A DNA stretch of 64,000 nucleotides from Lachnocurva sp029100405 (GTDB lineage Bacteria > Bacillota > Clostridia > Lachnospirales > Lachnospiraceae): the NCBI GenBank assembly GCA_046263755.1, contig JBJYZC010000008.1:71267-135266 (forward strand). The letters run 5' to 3'. The translations under genes were made by a program, and so were the position numbers. Below the pieces are notes generated by a model, which worked only from the letters and a program-made list of their open reading frames with translations, was not told the DNA's origin and ran no database searches. Positions within the stretch are counted from its first letter, which is position 1; every line of letters starts with the position of its first letter. This document shows, piece by piece, positions 7,880-16,539 of the stretch.

Positions 7880-7993
7880 AATGAAGGCAGTTTAGCGTCT
7901 GATCATTCGACAGGATTTTCGTTGGGCGCCATCTGATAGAACATCGTTGTGGACTTCCTTTGAGGAGTCAAGAGATGTAGAAATGAGGATATC

Positions 7994-8521
7994 ATGGCAA
8001 AGAAACTTGAAGAATATGTACGTACCATACCGGATTTCCCGGAAAAAGGCATTATGTTCCGCGACATCACAACCGTTCTGATGGATCCGGACGGATTCCA
8101 ACTGGCAATTGATTCTCTTCAGAATGCACTTAAGGGAGTGGATTTTGATGTCATCGCAGGAACCGAGTCCCGTGGTTTTATTTTCGGAACGCCTCTGGCT
8201 TACAATCTTCACAAGCCTTTCGCCCTGATTCGAAAGAAGGGCAAGCTCCCGGCAGAGACCGTTTCCATGACTTATGATCTGGAATATGGCTCCGCGACGA
8301 TCGAGATGCATAAGGACTCCATCAAGCCGGGTCAGAAGGTCGTTCTGGTGGATGATCTGATTGCAACCGGCGGCACAATTGAAGCTGCTGCAAAGCTTGT
8401 TGAGAAGCTTGGCGGTGAAGTGGTCAAGATGCTTTTCGTGATGGAACTGGAAGGCCTGAAGGGAAGAGAACGTCTCTCCCAATACGATATTTATTCTGCA
8501 ATCAAATATCCCGGAAAGTAA
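7994..8521 (+). CDS. apt: Adenine phosphoribosyltransferase
   Basis: Converts adenine and PRPP to AMP (purine salvage, cytoplasm). The 175-residue length is standard. Diagnostic parts are the N-terminal IPDFPEKGIMFRDITT, the flexible catalytic loop around ESRGFIFG and RKKGKLPAETV, and the PRPP-binding motif VVLVDDLIATGGT. It has its own promoter and terminator, so it appears monocistronic. In many Firmicutes apt lies next to relA; here a small alarmone synthetase is 12 kb away. Confidence 0.97.
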   Translation: MAKKLEEYVRTIPDFPEKGIMFRDITTVLMDPDGFQLAIDSLQNALKGVDFDVIAGTESRGFIFGTPLAYNLHKPFALIRKKGKLPAETVSMTYDLEYGSATIEMHKDSIKPGQKVVLVDDLIATGGTIEAAAKLVEKLGGEVVKMLFVMELEGLKGRERLSQYDIYSAIKYPGK

Positions 8522-8546
8522 TGGATGAATCGTTAAAATTTTGGGG

Positions 8547-8589
8547 CCGGCCCCTGGGGTTTTCTTTAAGCCCCGGGCCGGTTCTTTTT
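8547..8589 (+). terminator. Terminator of apt
   Basis: CCGGCCCCTGGGG (8548-8560 region) pairs with CCCCGGGCCGG (8571-8581) with one bulge, followed by TTCTTTTTG. Confidence 0.85.
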
Positions 8590-8611
8590 GTTTCATAGAA
8601 AGTGTGAATTT

Positions 8612-9694
8612 ATGACCCGACTCGAACGTGTCCTGAATGAAATGAAAAAACGCAATCTTCACCAGATCCTGGTAAGCGATCCGGCTTCCATCTGGTACCT
8701 GACCGGCATTGCCAACGAACCCTATGAGCGTCTCTGGGTTCTCTATATTTCTGACAAATGTAAACCAATCCTTTTTGCCAACCGGCTCTTCAATATTCCT
8801 TCTCCTGAAGAAAAGCCGGATCTCCCGGAAGTCGTATGGCATACGGACTCTGATGATGCTGTGCAGATGATTGCGGACCGGATTGAAAAGACAGGGAAAA
8901 TCGGAATCGACAAGACCTGGCCGGCCGGTTTCCTGATTCCCCTTCTGGAGAAGTGCCCGGATCTTACGCCGGTCCTTTCCTCCGACTGCCTGGATGACTG
9001 CAGAGCTGTAAAGGATGAGGAAGAAATCCGGAAAATGAAGGAGGCTTCCCGGATCAATGACCTGGTCAACCGAAGAGCCCGCGACTATGTCAAGGTCGGA
9101 ATGACAGAAAAGCAGGTGGCCGAATTTATCGATAAGGAATATGTCAAAGAGGGAGCCCAGGGCCCTTCCTTCACTACCATTGTATCCTTTGGAGCCAATG
9201 CGGCTGATCCCCATCATGAGCCGGACGACACCGTGTTAAAAGAAGGTCAGTGCGTTCTTTTCGACATGGGCTGCCGGAAGGACCGCTATTGTTCGGACAT
9301 GACAAGAACCTTCTTCGCCGGCCAGCCGACCGAAGAAGAGGCAAAGGTCCACGATCTGGTCCGCTCTGCCAATGAGAAGGCAGAGAGCCTGATCCGCCCC
9401 GGAGTCAAAATCTGCGATCTTGACAAAGCTGCCCGGGATATGATCACCAAAGCCGGCTATGGTCCATATTTCAACCACAGACTGGGCCATTTTATCGGCC
9501 AGACCGACCATGAGAAGGGCGATGTCAGCTCGGTCAATCAGAAAACCTGCCAGCCTGGCATGATCTTCTCCATTGAGCCGGGTGTCTATCTTCCCGGCCG
9601 TTTCGGCGTCCGTGTCGAAGACTTGGTTCTGGTGACCGAAGACGGCTGCGAGGTTCTGAATCACGAGGACAAGCACTGGAAGATTGTGGGGTGA
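8612..9694 (+). CDS. M24 family peptidase (Xaa-Pro dipeptidase/aminopeptidase P-like)
   Basis: A 360-residue cytoplasmic metallopeptidase that removes N-terminal residues ahead of proline. The N-terminal creatinase-like domain (about 1-125) is followed by the pita-bread catalytic domain with the five metal ligands in place: FDMGCRKDRYCSDMTRTF (two Asp), HRLGHFIG (His), SIEPGVY (Glu) and GVRVEDLVLV (Glu). The ATG at 8612 starts the family-typical MTRLERVLNEM. The stop is four bases before the next peptidase gene, forming a two-gene peptide-degrading operon. Confidence 0.93.
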   Translation: MTRLERVLNEMKKRNLHQILVSDPASIWYLTGIANEPYERLWVLYISDKCKPILFANRLFNIPSPEEKPDLPEVVWHTDSDDAVQMIADRIEKTGKIGIDKTWPAGFLIPLLEKCPDLTPVLSSDCLDDCRAVKDEEEIRKMKEASRINDLVNRRARDYVKVGMTEKQVAEFIDKEYVKEGAQGPSFTTIVSFGANAADPHHEPDDTVLKEGQCVLFDMGCRKDRYCSDMTRTFFAGQPTEEEAKVHDLVRSANEKAESLIRPGVKICDLDKAARDMITKAGYGPYFNHRLGHFIGQTDHEKGDVSSVNQKTCQPGMIFSIEPGVYLPGRFGVRVEDLVLVTEDGCEVLNHEDKHWKIVG

Positions 9695-9698
9695 TAAC

Positions 9699-11084
9699 AT
9701 GAATCAGGAACAGAATACAAAGGAAAAAGCCCTTCGCGTCAGCGAAGAACTTCTGGACTTTCTACAGGCCTCGCCGACCGCCTTTCAGGCCGTCGATCAG
9801 GTGAGAAAGAGGCTGACGGAGGCTGGATACCGGGAACTTTATGAAGGCAGCGACTGGGACCTTCAGCCGAATGGTCTGTATTTCGTTCTCCGGAACGAGT
9901 CGTCCATTCTGGCCTTCCGGACGCCGGCGGATCTCAAGCATCTGCATGGCTTCCAGATCGCCGCATCCCACAGCGATTCTCCGGCCTTCAAGGTCAAGGC
10001 CAATCCAGAGATGACCGAAGCCGGCGCCTACACTATGCTGAATGTCGAGAAATACGGCGGCATGCTCATGCGCCCTTGGTTTGACCGGCCCCTGTCAATG
10101 GCCGGCCGCCTTCTGGTGGAAGACGGCGACAATGGTATACGCACAATCCTGGTAAATATAGACCGAGACCTCTGTCTGATCCCCAGCCTGGCTATTCATA
10201 TGGATCGTGAAGCTAATAAGGGCCATGACCTGAATCCCCAGAAAGAGCTTCTGCCCATCTTTGGCGATGAGAAGGCCAAGGGAAGACTGAAGGAGCTTCT
10301 GGCAGAAGAAGCAGGTGTGAAGCCCGATCAGATCTTGGGCCATGATCTCTTCCTCTATGTGCGCGGCCGGGGAAGCATCTGGGGTGCAGACCAGGAATAT
10401 GTCTCAGCCGGACATCTCGATGATCTCCAGTGCGGCTTTGCAAACCTGAAGGGCTTTATAAAGGCCGGTGAAGACGATTATAGGAATCTGGATGACACCG
10501 TGCCGGTCCTTGCCATCTTCGATAATGAGGAAGTGGGATCGGGGACTAAGCAGGGTGCCGACTCGACCTTCCTCTCCGATACTCTCTGGCGGATTGCTGA
10601 AGCAGCAGGGCTGAAGGAGTCGGATTTCCATCGGGCCATCGCCAACAGCTTCATGCTGTCCTGCGACAATGCCCACGCAGTTCATCCCAATTATTCGGAC
10701 AAGGCGGACCCGGTCAACCGGCCGCTTATGAATCACGGCATTGTGATGAAATATAATGCCAACCAGAAATACACAACCGACGGAGTTTCTGCAGCAGTCT
10801 TTCGGAATCTCTGCCGAAAGCTGGATCTGTCTCTCCAGGAATTCACCAACCGGTCGGATATGGCCGGCGGATCCACCCTGGGCAATATTTCCAACGCTCA
10901 TATTTCCCTAAATACCGTGGATATCGGCCTGCCCCAGCTTTCCATGCATTCACCCTATGAGACAGCCGGCGTCTATGATACTCTTGATCTGATCCGCCTG
11001 ACCCATACCTTCTTCCAGAGCCGCTTCTCAGATCTGGGAGGCGGGAAATTCCGGATGGAAAACGAATGGCTGAAGCCGGCTTAA
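9699..11084 (+). CDS. M18 family aminopeptidase
   Basis: A 461-residue zinc aminopeptidase of the aspartyl aminopeptidase (M18) family, usually a large cytoplasmic homo-oligomer. Typical motifs: FLQASPTAFQAV at the N-terminus, AASHSDSPAFKVK (metal-binding His), SAGHLDDLQCG (bridging Asp), DNEEVGSGTKQGA (catalytic and metal-binding Glu) and SCDNAHAVHPNY. Start at the ATG at 9699, after GGGGTGAT and four bases beyond the stop of the M24 gene, so they are probably co-transcribed. Confidence 0.94.
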   Translation: MNQEQNTKEKALRVSEELLDFLQASPTAFQAVDQVRKRLTEAGYRELYEGSDWDLQPNGLYFVLRNESSILAFRTPADLKHLHGFQIAASHSDSPAFKVKANPEMTEAGAYTMLNVEKYGGMLMRPWFDRPLSMAGRLLVEDGDNGIRTILVNIDRDLCLIPSLAIHMDREANKGHDLNPQKELLPIFGDEKAKGRLKELLAEEAGVKPDQILGHDLFLYVRGRGSIWGADQEYVSAGHLDDLQCGFANLKGFIKAGEDDYRNLDDTVPVLAIFDNEEVGSGTKQGADSTFLSDTLWRIAEAAGLKESDFHRAIANSFMLSCDNAHAVHPNYSDKADPVNRPLMNHGIVMKYNANQKYTTDGVSAAVFRNLCRKLDLSLQEFTNRSDMAGGSTLGNISNAHISLNTVDIGLPQLSMHSPYETAGVYDTLDLIRLTHTFFQSRFSDLGGGKFRMENEWLKPA

Positions 11085-11164
11085 GGTGAAATATGTCGTA
11101 ATTGAAATTCGTTCCGAAAATTCCTGTTTCCGTTGGAAATCGAACAAACAGAGAAATGGGCCTG

Positions 11165-11173
11165 TGTTATACT
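11165..11173 (+). promoter_or_regulatory. Extended -10 element upstream of the DUF438 gene
   Basis: TGTTATACT matches an extended -10 (TGn-TATACT). No convincing -35 hexamer is placed at 17 bases, so this is a tentative promoter in the 167-base gap before 11252. Confidence 0.35.
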
Positions 11174-11251
11174 CCTCTTACAGTTAAGAAAGAAATGAAA
11201 TTTTCTAGAGATGAGATATAGATTGTCGAAAACAGACGCAGGAGGTAAGTT

Positions 11252-13021
11252 ATGGCAAAGCCCTTGGATCTCGGTAAGAGTGTTTATGAACTGGTAAAGC
11301 AGTATCCGGAATTAAAGGATGTAATGGTAGAAATCGGCTTCAAGGATATGGCAAAGCCCATGGCCTTAAATACCGTTGGTAAGATCATGACCATCCCCAA
11401 GGGATGCCTGATCAAGGGATTCAATATTCCGGAAGTTCTACGGAAGCTGGAGGATGCCGGCTTCGAACCGACCGGAAATCGGCCTGGTTTTACCAAGAAG
11501 AAGGCAGATGCTTCTGATGCCAAGTCTGTATCTGAAACAAATGCAGCAGATGGTCAGAAAACTGAGCAGACGACAGAGAATTCCGATACCAAGGCTGCAG
11601 AGGAAGAAACTTTCGGTGCAGCAGCCTCCACAAAGAATCCTGAAGACCTGTCTGAAACCGAGCGGGAGGCTCTGATCCGTTCCTACATCGAGCGCCTGTC
11701 CAATGGAGAGGACCTGGAATCGGTCCGCGCGGACTTTGTGAAGAATTTCAGTAATGTCGAAGCCGTCGAGATCGTGAAGGCCGAGCAGGCCATGATTAAC
11801 AGCGGTATGCCGGTGGCAAAGGTTCAGTCTCTCTGCGATATCCATTCCGCCCTTTTCCATGGAGCGACCAGAGAAGAACAGATCGAGAATGCCGAGAAAG
11901 AAGTCGAAGCATCTAGAGCTCGTGCCATGGCAGCGCATGGTGAATCCATGACAGGGGAGAAGACAGAGACGGCAGGATCGGATCAAAGGAAGGAGGCTGT
12001 TAGCGGTCAGACCGCTTCAGCACCTCAGTCCATGATAAAGACCGTGGATAAGGAAGCGAAGAAAGCAGCAGCTGTTCGACTTTCCTATACCGTCAATCAT
12101 CCGGTCTATGTTTTTTCCCAGGAGAATAAGGCCGTAGAAAGGCAGCTGAAGAAGTCCAGAGAGGCCCTGGAGGCAGCGAGAGAAGCAAAGAATGAAGAGG
12201 GCAATGAGAGACTACTGGAAGAGTTGAAGACCGATCGCCGGATCGCCTTGCATTATTCCAAGAAGGGTGATCTCCTCTATCCGCTTCTGGCATCCAAATA
12301 CAATGTTTCCGGCCCTTCTAATGTCATGTGGGGCGTGGATGATGAGATCCGGGATGAGTTCCGCTATCTGGCTGCAGGAACGCCAAAAACAGACCGTCAG
12401 GAAAACTGGTATGAACGCGTGGATCAGGTCCTGACGAGGGCAGAGGAGATGGCTTATAAAGAAAAGAATATCCTTCTTCCTCTTTGCGCTAACTTCTTTA
12501 CCGAGGATGAGTGGAAGGGCATTTCCCGGGATCTTCAGGATTATGATCCCTGCTTTACCGAAGAGTTCCCGATCTGGGATGAGGCGAAGGATCTGAGACG
12601 GCCTGAGGCAACGCTCGAAGGAAATGAAGTGCGTTTTCCGGTAGGTCATTTGACTCCCTATCAGCTCAATGCTATGCTGAATACCATTCCTCTGGAAATC
12701 TCCTTCATCGATGAGGACGATGTGAATCGTTACTTCAACCTGCAGAAGGAGAAGAAGCTGTTCAAGCGCCCGGATGCGGCCATTGACCGTGAAGTATATT
12801 TCTGCCATCCGGCGAAGATCGAACCCATGGTTCGTGCCGTGATTGAAGATCTGAAGGCCGGCAAGAGAGACTCAGAGGATGTCTGGATGACAAAGAACGG
12901 AAGACCTGTTCTGGTTCGCTATATGGCCGTTCGGGATGACAAGGGCGACTATGTCGGAACCATGGAAGTTGTTCAGGTCATGGACAAAATTGAGAAGCAT
13001 TATAAGGAAGAGAGCTTCTAA
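11252..13021 (+). CDS. DUF1858/DUF438 protein with hemerythrin-like and PAS domains
   Basis: A 589-residue cytoplasmic protein. Domain order: DUF1858 (about 5-72, GKSVYELVKQYPELKDVMV), an acidic low-complexity linker (73-130), DUF438 (about 133-215, DIHSALFHGA), a hemerythrin-like bundle (about 285-420, NHPVYVF, GPSNVMWGVDDEIR) and a C-terminal PAS domain (about 475-580) ending in VGTMEVVQVMDKI. Such proteins are thought to sense oxygen, NO or redox state, but a role is not proven. The usual HYxRKE metal-ligand motif reads HYSKKGD, so the Glu is absent at that place. The start ATG follows GGAGG. Confidence 0.85.
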   Translation: MAKPLDLGKSVYELVKQYPELKDVMVEIGFKDMAKPMALNTVGKIMTIPKGCLIKGFNIPEVLRKLEDAGFEPTGNRPGFTKKKADASDAKSVSETNAADGQKTEQTTENSDTKAAEEETFGAAASTKNPEDLSETEREALIRSYIERLSNGEDLESVRADFVKNFSNVEAVEIVKAEQAMINSGMPVAKVQSLCDIHSALFHGATREEQIENAEKEVEASRARAMAAHGESMTGEKTETAGSDQRKEAVSGQTASAPQSMIKTVDKEAKKAAAVRLSYTVNHPVYVFSQENKAVERQLKKSREALEAAREAKNEEGNERLLEELKTDRRIALHYSKKGDLLYPLLASKYNVSGPSNVMWGVDDEIRDEFRYLAAGTPKTDRQENWYERVDQVLTRAEEMAYKEKNILLPLCANFFTEDEWKGISRDLQDYDPCFTEEFPIWDEAKDLRRPEATLEGNEVRFPVGHLTPYQLNAMLNTIPLEISFIDEDDVNRYFNLQKEKKLFKRPDAAIDREVYFCHPAKIEPMVRAVIEDLKAGKRDSEDVWMTKNGRPVLVRYMAVRDDKGDYVGTMEVVQVMDKIEKHYKEESF

Positions 13022-13122
13022 AGAATCGGCCTTCTGCCGGGAAGTCAATGGAAAAAGGCTGTATTCCAAAGTCGCTTCTTCCATCTATAGTAAAGATATA
13101 TCAGGAGACAGCTCGGATTATG

Positions 13123-13392
13123 GAAGAAAATTGGATCGAATTACCCCATCGGATCTATCGGAAAGATGAAAATGGAAAAGTCATTGCTGAGATCTCTTTC
13201 CCGGAGACCAAAAAAGGAGAATGTACGATAAAGGAAGTCTTTTTCGATGAAGATTATCGCAGCCTGGAAGAGACCAATACCATGATCGCCAGGGCAGTTT
13301 CTGTGATTCATGGCCGCGGTGAGAAAGTTATTTTCGAACATCCTTATGCCAAAAAGTGGCAGAAGGATCATTCAGACACTTCAGCGAATTAA
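13123..13392 (+). CDS. Small GNAT-like acetyltransferase (YidJ/YjdJ type)
   Basis: An 89-residue protein resembling the short acetyltransferases with a minimal fold: RIYRKDENGKVIAEISF for the first strands, a central region ending NTMIARAVSVIHGRG, and a tail IFEHPYAKKWQKDH like the PYCSYAVKW end of the family. The usual RGxG acetyl-CoA loop is not clear, so catalytic competence is uncertain. The start is uncertain: AGGAG lies 12-15 bases before ATG 13123, and the frame is open further upstream. It follows the DUF438 gene by 100 bases. Confidence 0.6.
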   Translation, partial: EENWIELPHRIYRKDENGKVIAEISFPETKKGECTIKEVFFDEDYRSLEETNTMIARAVSVIHGRGEKVIFEHPYAKKWQKDHSDTSAN

Positions 13393-13482
13393 CGTAAAAT
13401 TCAATCATTCATTACTTTAATTCCTTTCAGTATACAAAATTGAAAGGGATGCTATAATATAGTCAGAAGGAGGTAATGTCTT

Positions 13483-13689
13483 ATGATGAGATTTACAAAT
13501 GAGATCAGCCCTGAAGAGGCTCGTGAATATGGTCTGGAGGATCATAGCCTGGTATCCGGAATCGACATGCGAAATCCTGTTCTTCAAGATATGTTCATCA
13601 GGACAAGCCGCCATGTAGATGAAAAAGCCAGCGATGTCCGTCATGATATGGGAATTATCACCAGACGGCTGCATCGGGCGCATAAATAA
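13483..13689 (+). CDS. Small hypothetical protein, 68 residues
   Basis: Not recognised. A strong ribosome-binding site (AAGGAGG, 13467-13473) lies nine bases before the ATG, and TATAAT (13453-13458) suggests its own promoter, which supports a real gene. The product is charged and soluble, rich in Arg, His and Asp, with no membrane segment or Cys motif; it begins MMRFTNEISPEEAREYG and ends in a basic RRLHRAHK tail. Downstream to 13835 no gene is seen. Confidence 0.65.
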   Translation: MMRFTNEISPEEAREYGLEDHSLVSGIDMRNPVLQDMFIRTSRHVDEKASDVRHDMGIITRRLHRAHK

Positions 13690-13834
13690 ATCGAAGGATC
13701 GAATGCCAAAGCCTGGAATCAATCATATCTAAGAACTATATGAAAGCTCAGAATCATCAAGGCACTATCACAAAGCGATTGGATCATCCGGTCATGTGAT
13801 ATGAGATTCAAACCATAATTCAAACCATAGAAAT

Positions 13835-13891
13835 CCCCAGGATCTTCCCCATCTGCTTGATGCAGACAGGAGAGGTCCCGGGGCTTTTTTT
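13835..13891 (+). terminator. Probable terminator
   Basis: An imperfect stem (CCCCAGGATCTTCC with GGAGAGGTCCCGGGG) is followed by seven T. It serves the rightward gene at 13483-13689; the T run is on the plus strand only. Confidence 0.65.
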
Positions 13892-13958
13892 GTTTCCATT
13901 GATCGGCTGTATTTTAAGAGCCTTCTTCTTTCAAGAGCCGGATATTTTCGTTTTTTAT

Positions 13959-16088
13959 TTACTCCAGCACGCCGGTCTCTTCTTTTGCTTTATCGATGAT
14001 TGCATTGAGCTTCTTATTCGGAATGGAAACGATAAGTCCCATGAAAAGGGAGAAAGCGATGAAGGGCAGAAGTTCCAGCATATAGAGTCGATAGTCACTC
14101 CCGTGCATACCGCCGATACACTCCCTTACTGCATTCATGCTGTATTGGAAGGGCATGAAGCGGTAAATATTCCGATAGAGATCCGGAAGGACCTCAATCG
14201 GGAAGGTTCCGCCGGATCCGGCGACCTGGATGACCATGAGGACGACACAGGCCGCTTCACCGACCGTTCCCATGGCATAGGTCAGGGAATACATGAGAAG
14301 GGTGAAGGTCAGGCTTGTCAAGGCGCAGGCCAGATAGAAGAGAATGGGATGCAGGCATTGGATACGGACATAGAAGAGGGCCCCTAAGGCTGTGATCAAA
14401 GTCTGCATTTGTCCGATTAGAAAGAAAATGATATATCTTCCGAAGTAGGATTGATAATTCTTCAGATTCGGGAATTCTTCCGGATGCTTGATCTTGGTAT
14501 GGATGATGGCAATCAGGATAATGGCGCCAACCCAGATGGACAAAACGATATAGAAAGGCGCTGTGCCGGATCCGTTGTTTTTGACTGCATATTCGGCCTT
14601 GGTTTTCAGGATGATCGGACTGCTGACAAAATCGGAGATCAGTTTCGGGTCAGTCTGAATGAGATTCAGAAGATAGGAATACTGGTCGTTCTGACTGAGG
14701 GATTCCATATCCGAAATCAGGTTTTCCAGCTTTTTCTGAAGCTCCAGGATGCCTGCCTTGGAAGATTCGAGGCCCTTCTTTCCAAATTTCATCATATCCG
14801 GATAGCTGGAGAGGACTCCGCTTAAGCGGCTGACATTGGAATCCGGGAAATTCAAAAGATCCCGGGCTTCATTCAGAGATTTCTGAAGGGAAGTCATGGT
14901 CTTATGAAGACTCGGGCTTACCGTATTCTGATACTGGCCTTTCAGATCCGTCAGTTCATCCTTCACATGAACAAAGTCATTGGTCAATTGATCCGAGAGG
15001 GCATTGACCCTGTCGTACCCCTTCTGGCCGGCCTGATCCAGCTGCTTCAGATCTTCGATGGCCTGATCGATCGTATCATTGACTTTTTTCAGTTGATCTT
15101 CCGTGAATCCTGCCCCGGTCAGAGTCTGATTCAGAGAGTCCCGGAGGGATTCGGCAGCGGTAATGAGACTGGTGGTAGAATTCGACTGGATCTTGTTTCC
15201 ACTCTTTATGATGGTCAGGATCTGATTTGCGGAGGACTGAATCCCTGTGACTTCATCTTGAATCTGAGCCAGTGAGGCGGAAACCATGTCAGATGCCTTT
15301 TCTGTATTTTCTTTTGCCTGATTCAAAGCATCCGAGGAATGATCCACCATGAGCCTGCCATTGTCTGCAATCTTTCCCAGTTCCTCGGTAACGGCAGCGG
15401 AAGCGTCAGAGAGGCTTTTGGCGGAATCAATCAGACTCATATAAGAATCTAAGACCGTCGTCAGGACGGTCAGATCCTGATCCATCTGCTTCATACGAAG
15501 AAGGGCGATGCCGGTCAGCTGATCTTTCTGATTGGTTGATACAGCATAATTGGACACCTGGACCAGGGTAGAGGCCAGAGTACTGATAAAAGCATGGTTG
15601 ACTTCTTCCTGAACGGTTGTTTTCACCTTGCCGGTGATCTTCGGCGCGATGGCATTCTTCTTTTCGTTCTCGTAATAGGAGATGGCCGGATGTCTGGGGT
15701 CTCCACCGAGAAAGGAGATCATATTTGCAGTGAAATCCTTATCAATAATGAGAGCTGCATAATATTTGCCTGAGCGAACGCCTTCGATGGCCTTGTTGGA
15801 ATCCTTGGGAAACTGCCAGTTGATGGTCTTGTTCTGTTTCAGATTGCCAATGACCAGGCTGCCGATATTCAAATGAAAAGTTTCAATATCGGTTCCACTG
15901 TCAGAGGATGCGACAGCAACCTGGAGCTTACCGGTTGCCTTTGGTCCGTAAGGGTCCCAGTTGGAAAAGATATTGAACCAGGCGTAGAGACAGGGAATGA
16001 CGGTCAGTCCCATAATAACAACGATTGCGACAACATTGGTCGCAAGACGCCTGGCATCGGATATGAAAATACGGATGATATTACTCAT
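13959..16088 (-). CDS. YhgE/Pip-type membrane protein (second of pair)
   Basis: A 709-residue protein of the YhgE/phage-infection-protein family. One N-terminal helix (VVAIVVIMGLTVIPCLYAWF) leads into NWDPYG, the family hallmark, then a large extracytoplasmic region with long coiled-coil-like stretches (about 180-450), then about five C-terminal helices of ABC-2 permease type with GSGGTFPIEVLP. The Lactococcus homologue Pip is a phage receptor; general functions are export-like and poorly understood. Its first bases overlap the end of the small gene before it by 8 bases. No ABC ATPase is nearby. Confidence 0.9.
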   Translation of the reverse strand: MSNIIRIFISDARRLATNVVAIVVIMGLTVIPCLYAWFNIFSNWDPYGPKATGKLQVAVASSDSGTDIETFHLNIGSLVIGNLKQNKTINWQFPKDSNKAIEGVRSGKYYAALIIDKDFTANMISFLGGDPRHPAISYYENEKKNAIAPKITGKVKTTVQEEVNHAFISTLASTLVQVSNYAVSTNQKDQLTGIALLRMKQMDQDLTVLTTVLDSYMSLIDSAKSLSDASAAVTEELGKIADNGRLMVDHSSDALNQAKENTEKASDMVSASLAQIQDEVTGIQSSANQILTIIKSGNKIQSNSTTSLITAAESLRDSLNQTLTGAGFTEDQLKKVNDTIDQAIEDLKQLDQAGQKGYDRVNALSDQLTNDFVHVKDELTDLKGQYQNTVSPSLHKTMTSLQKSLNEARDLLNFPDSNVSRLSGVLSSYPDMMKFGKKGLESSKAGILELQKKLENLISDMESLSQNDQYSYLLNLIQTDPKLISDFVSSPIILKTKAEYAVKNNGSGTAPFYIVLSIWVGAIILIAIIHTKIKHPEEFPNLKNYQSYFGRYIIFFLIGQMQTLITALGALFYVRIQCLHPILFYLACALTSLTFTLLMYSLTYAMGTVGEAACVVLMVIQVAGSGGTFPIEVLPDLYRNIYRFMPFQYSMNAVRECIGGMHGSDYRLYMLELLPFIAFSLFMGLIVSIPNKKLNAIIDKAKEETGVLE

Positions 16089-16539
16089 GTCTTCCTCTTC
16101 TTTTGATCGAAGTGATTTCTTCTTTCAATTCTTCCTTTTTCTCGTTGATTCGGTCATCGAAAGCATTGACTTTTCTTTCGACGGCTTTTCCGGCGTTGGA
16201 AACCGCCTCCCCGATCAGAACCTTCGGCTCGTCCAGATCATCGCCATTCTGATCCTTGCCGCGAAGGGTCTGCATTTGTTTCTGAAGCTTGTCATCCTGG
16301 TATTCGACATACATGAGATAGAAGGCAATGCCGAAGAGGGATAAGATCCAGAGAATCAGAAAGAAGAGCTTGCTTGCATCGGTTATGAAGCAGAGGATCA
16401 GGAAAATCAAGGGAAAGAAGATATTGATCTTCAATCCGACCCGGATCCTTTTCTGGTTCTGTTCGTGGACCGACTGCTCATAGTCCATGAAATGACGGTA
16501 GAGCTTTTCATAATCTTCCGGTTTAAATTTCTTGTCCAT
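16081..16539 (-). CDS. Small membrane protein between two YhgE/Pip genes
   Basis: A 152-residue protein, not assigned to a family. A charged N-terminus is followed by two adjacent hydrophobic segments (INIFFPLIFLILCFIT and LFFLILWILSLFGIAFYL), then a charged C-terminal tail with coiled-coil character and basic ending KRRGRHE. The start is ATG 16539 (GGAGG seven bases upstream); it shares one base with the stop of the upstream gene and overlaps the downstream gene by 8 bases, so all three are translationally coupled and likely act together. Confidence 0.75.
   Translation of the reverse strand: MDKKFKPEDYEKLYRHFMDYEQSVHEQNQKRIRVGLKINIFFPLIFLILCFITDASKLFFLILWILSLFGIAFYLMYVEYQDDKLQKQMQTLRGKDQNGDDLDEPKVLIGEAVSNAGKAVERKVNAFDDRINEKKEELKEEITSIKRRGRHE

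Noticed and set aside
7892..9217. Long open frame on the minus strand (441 codons)
   Set aside because: It lies opposite apt and the M24 peptidase gene, whose motifs are clear, and its translation matches no family; it is an antisense shadow.
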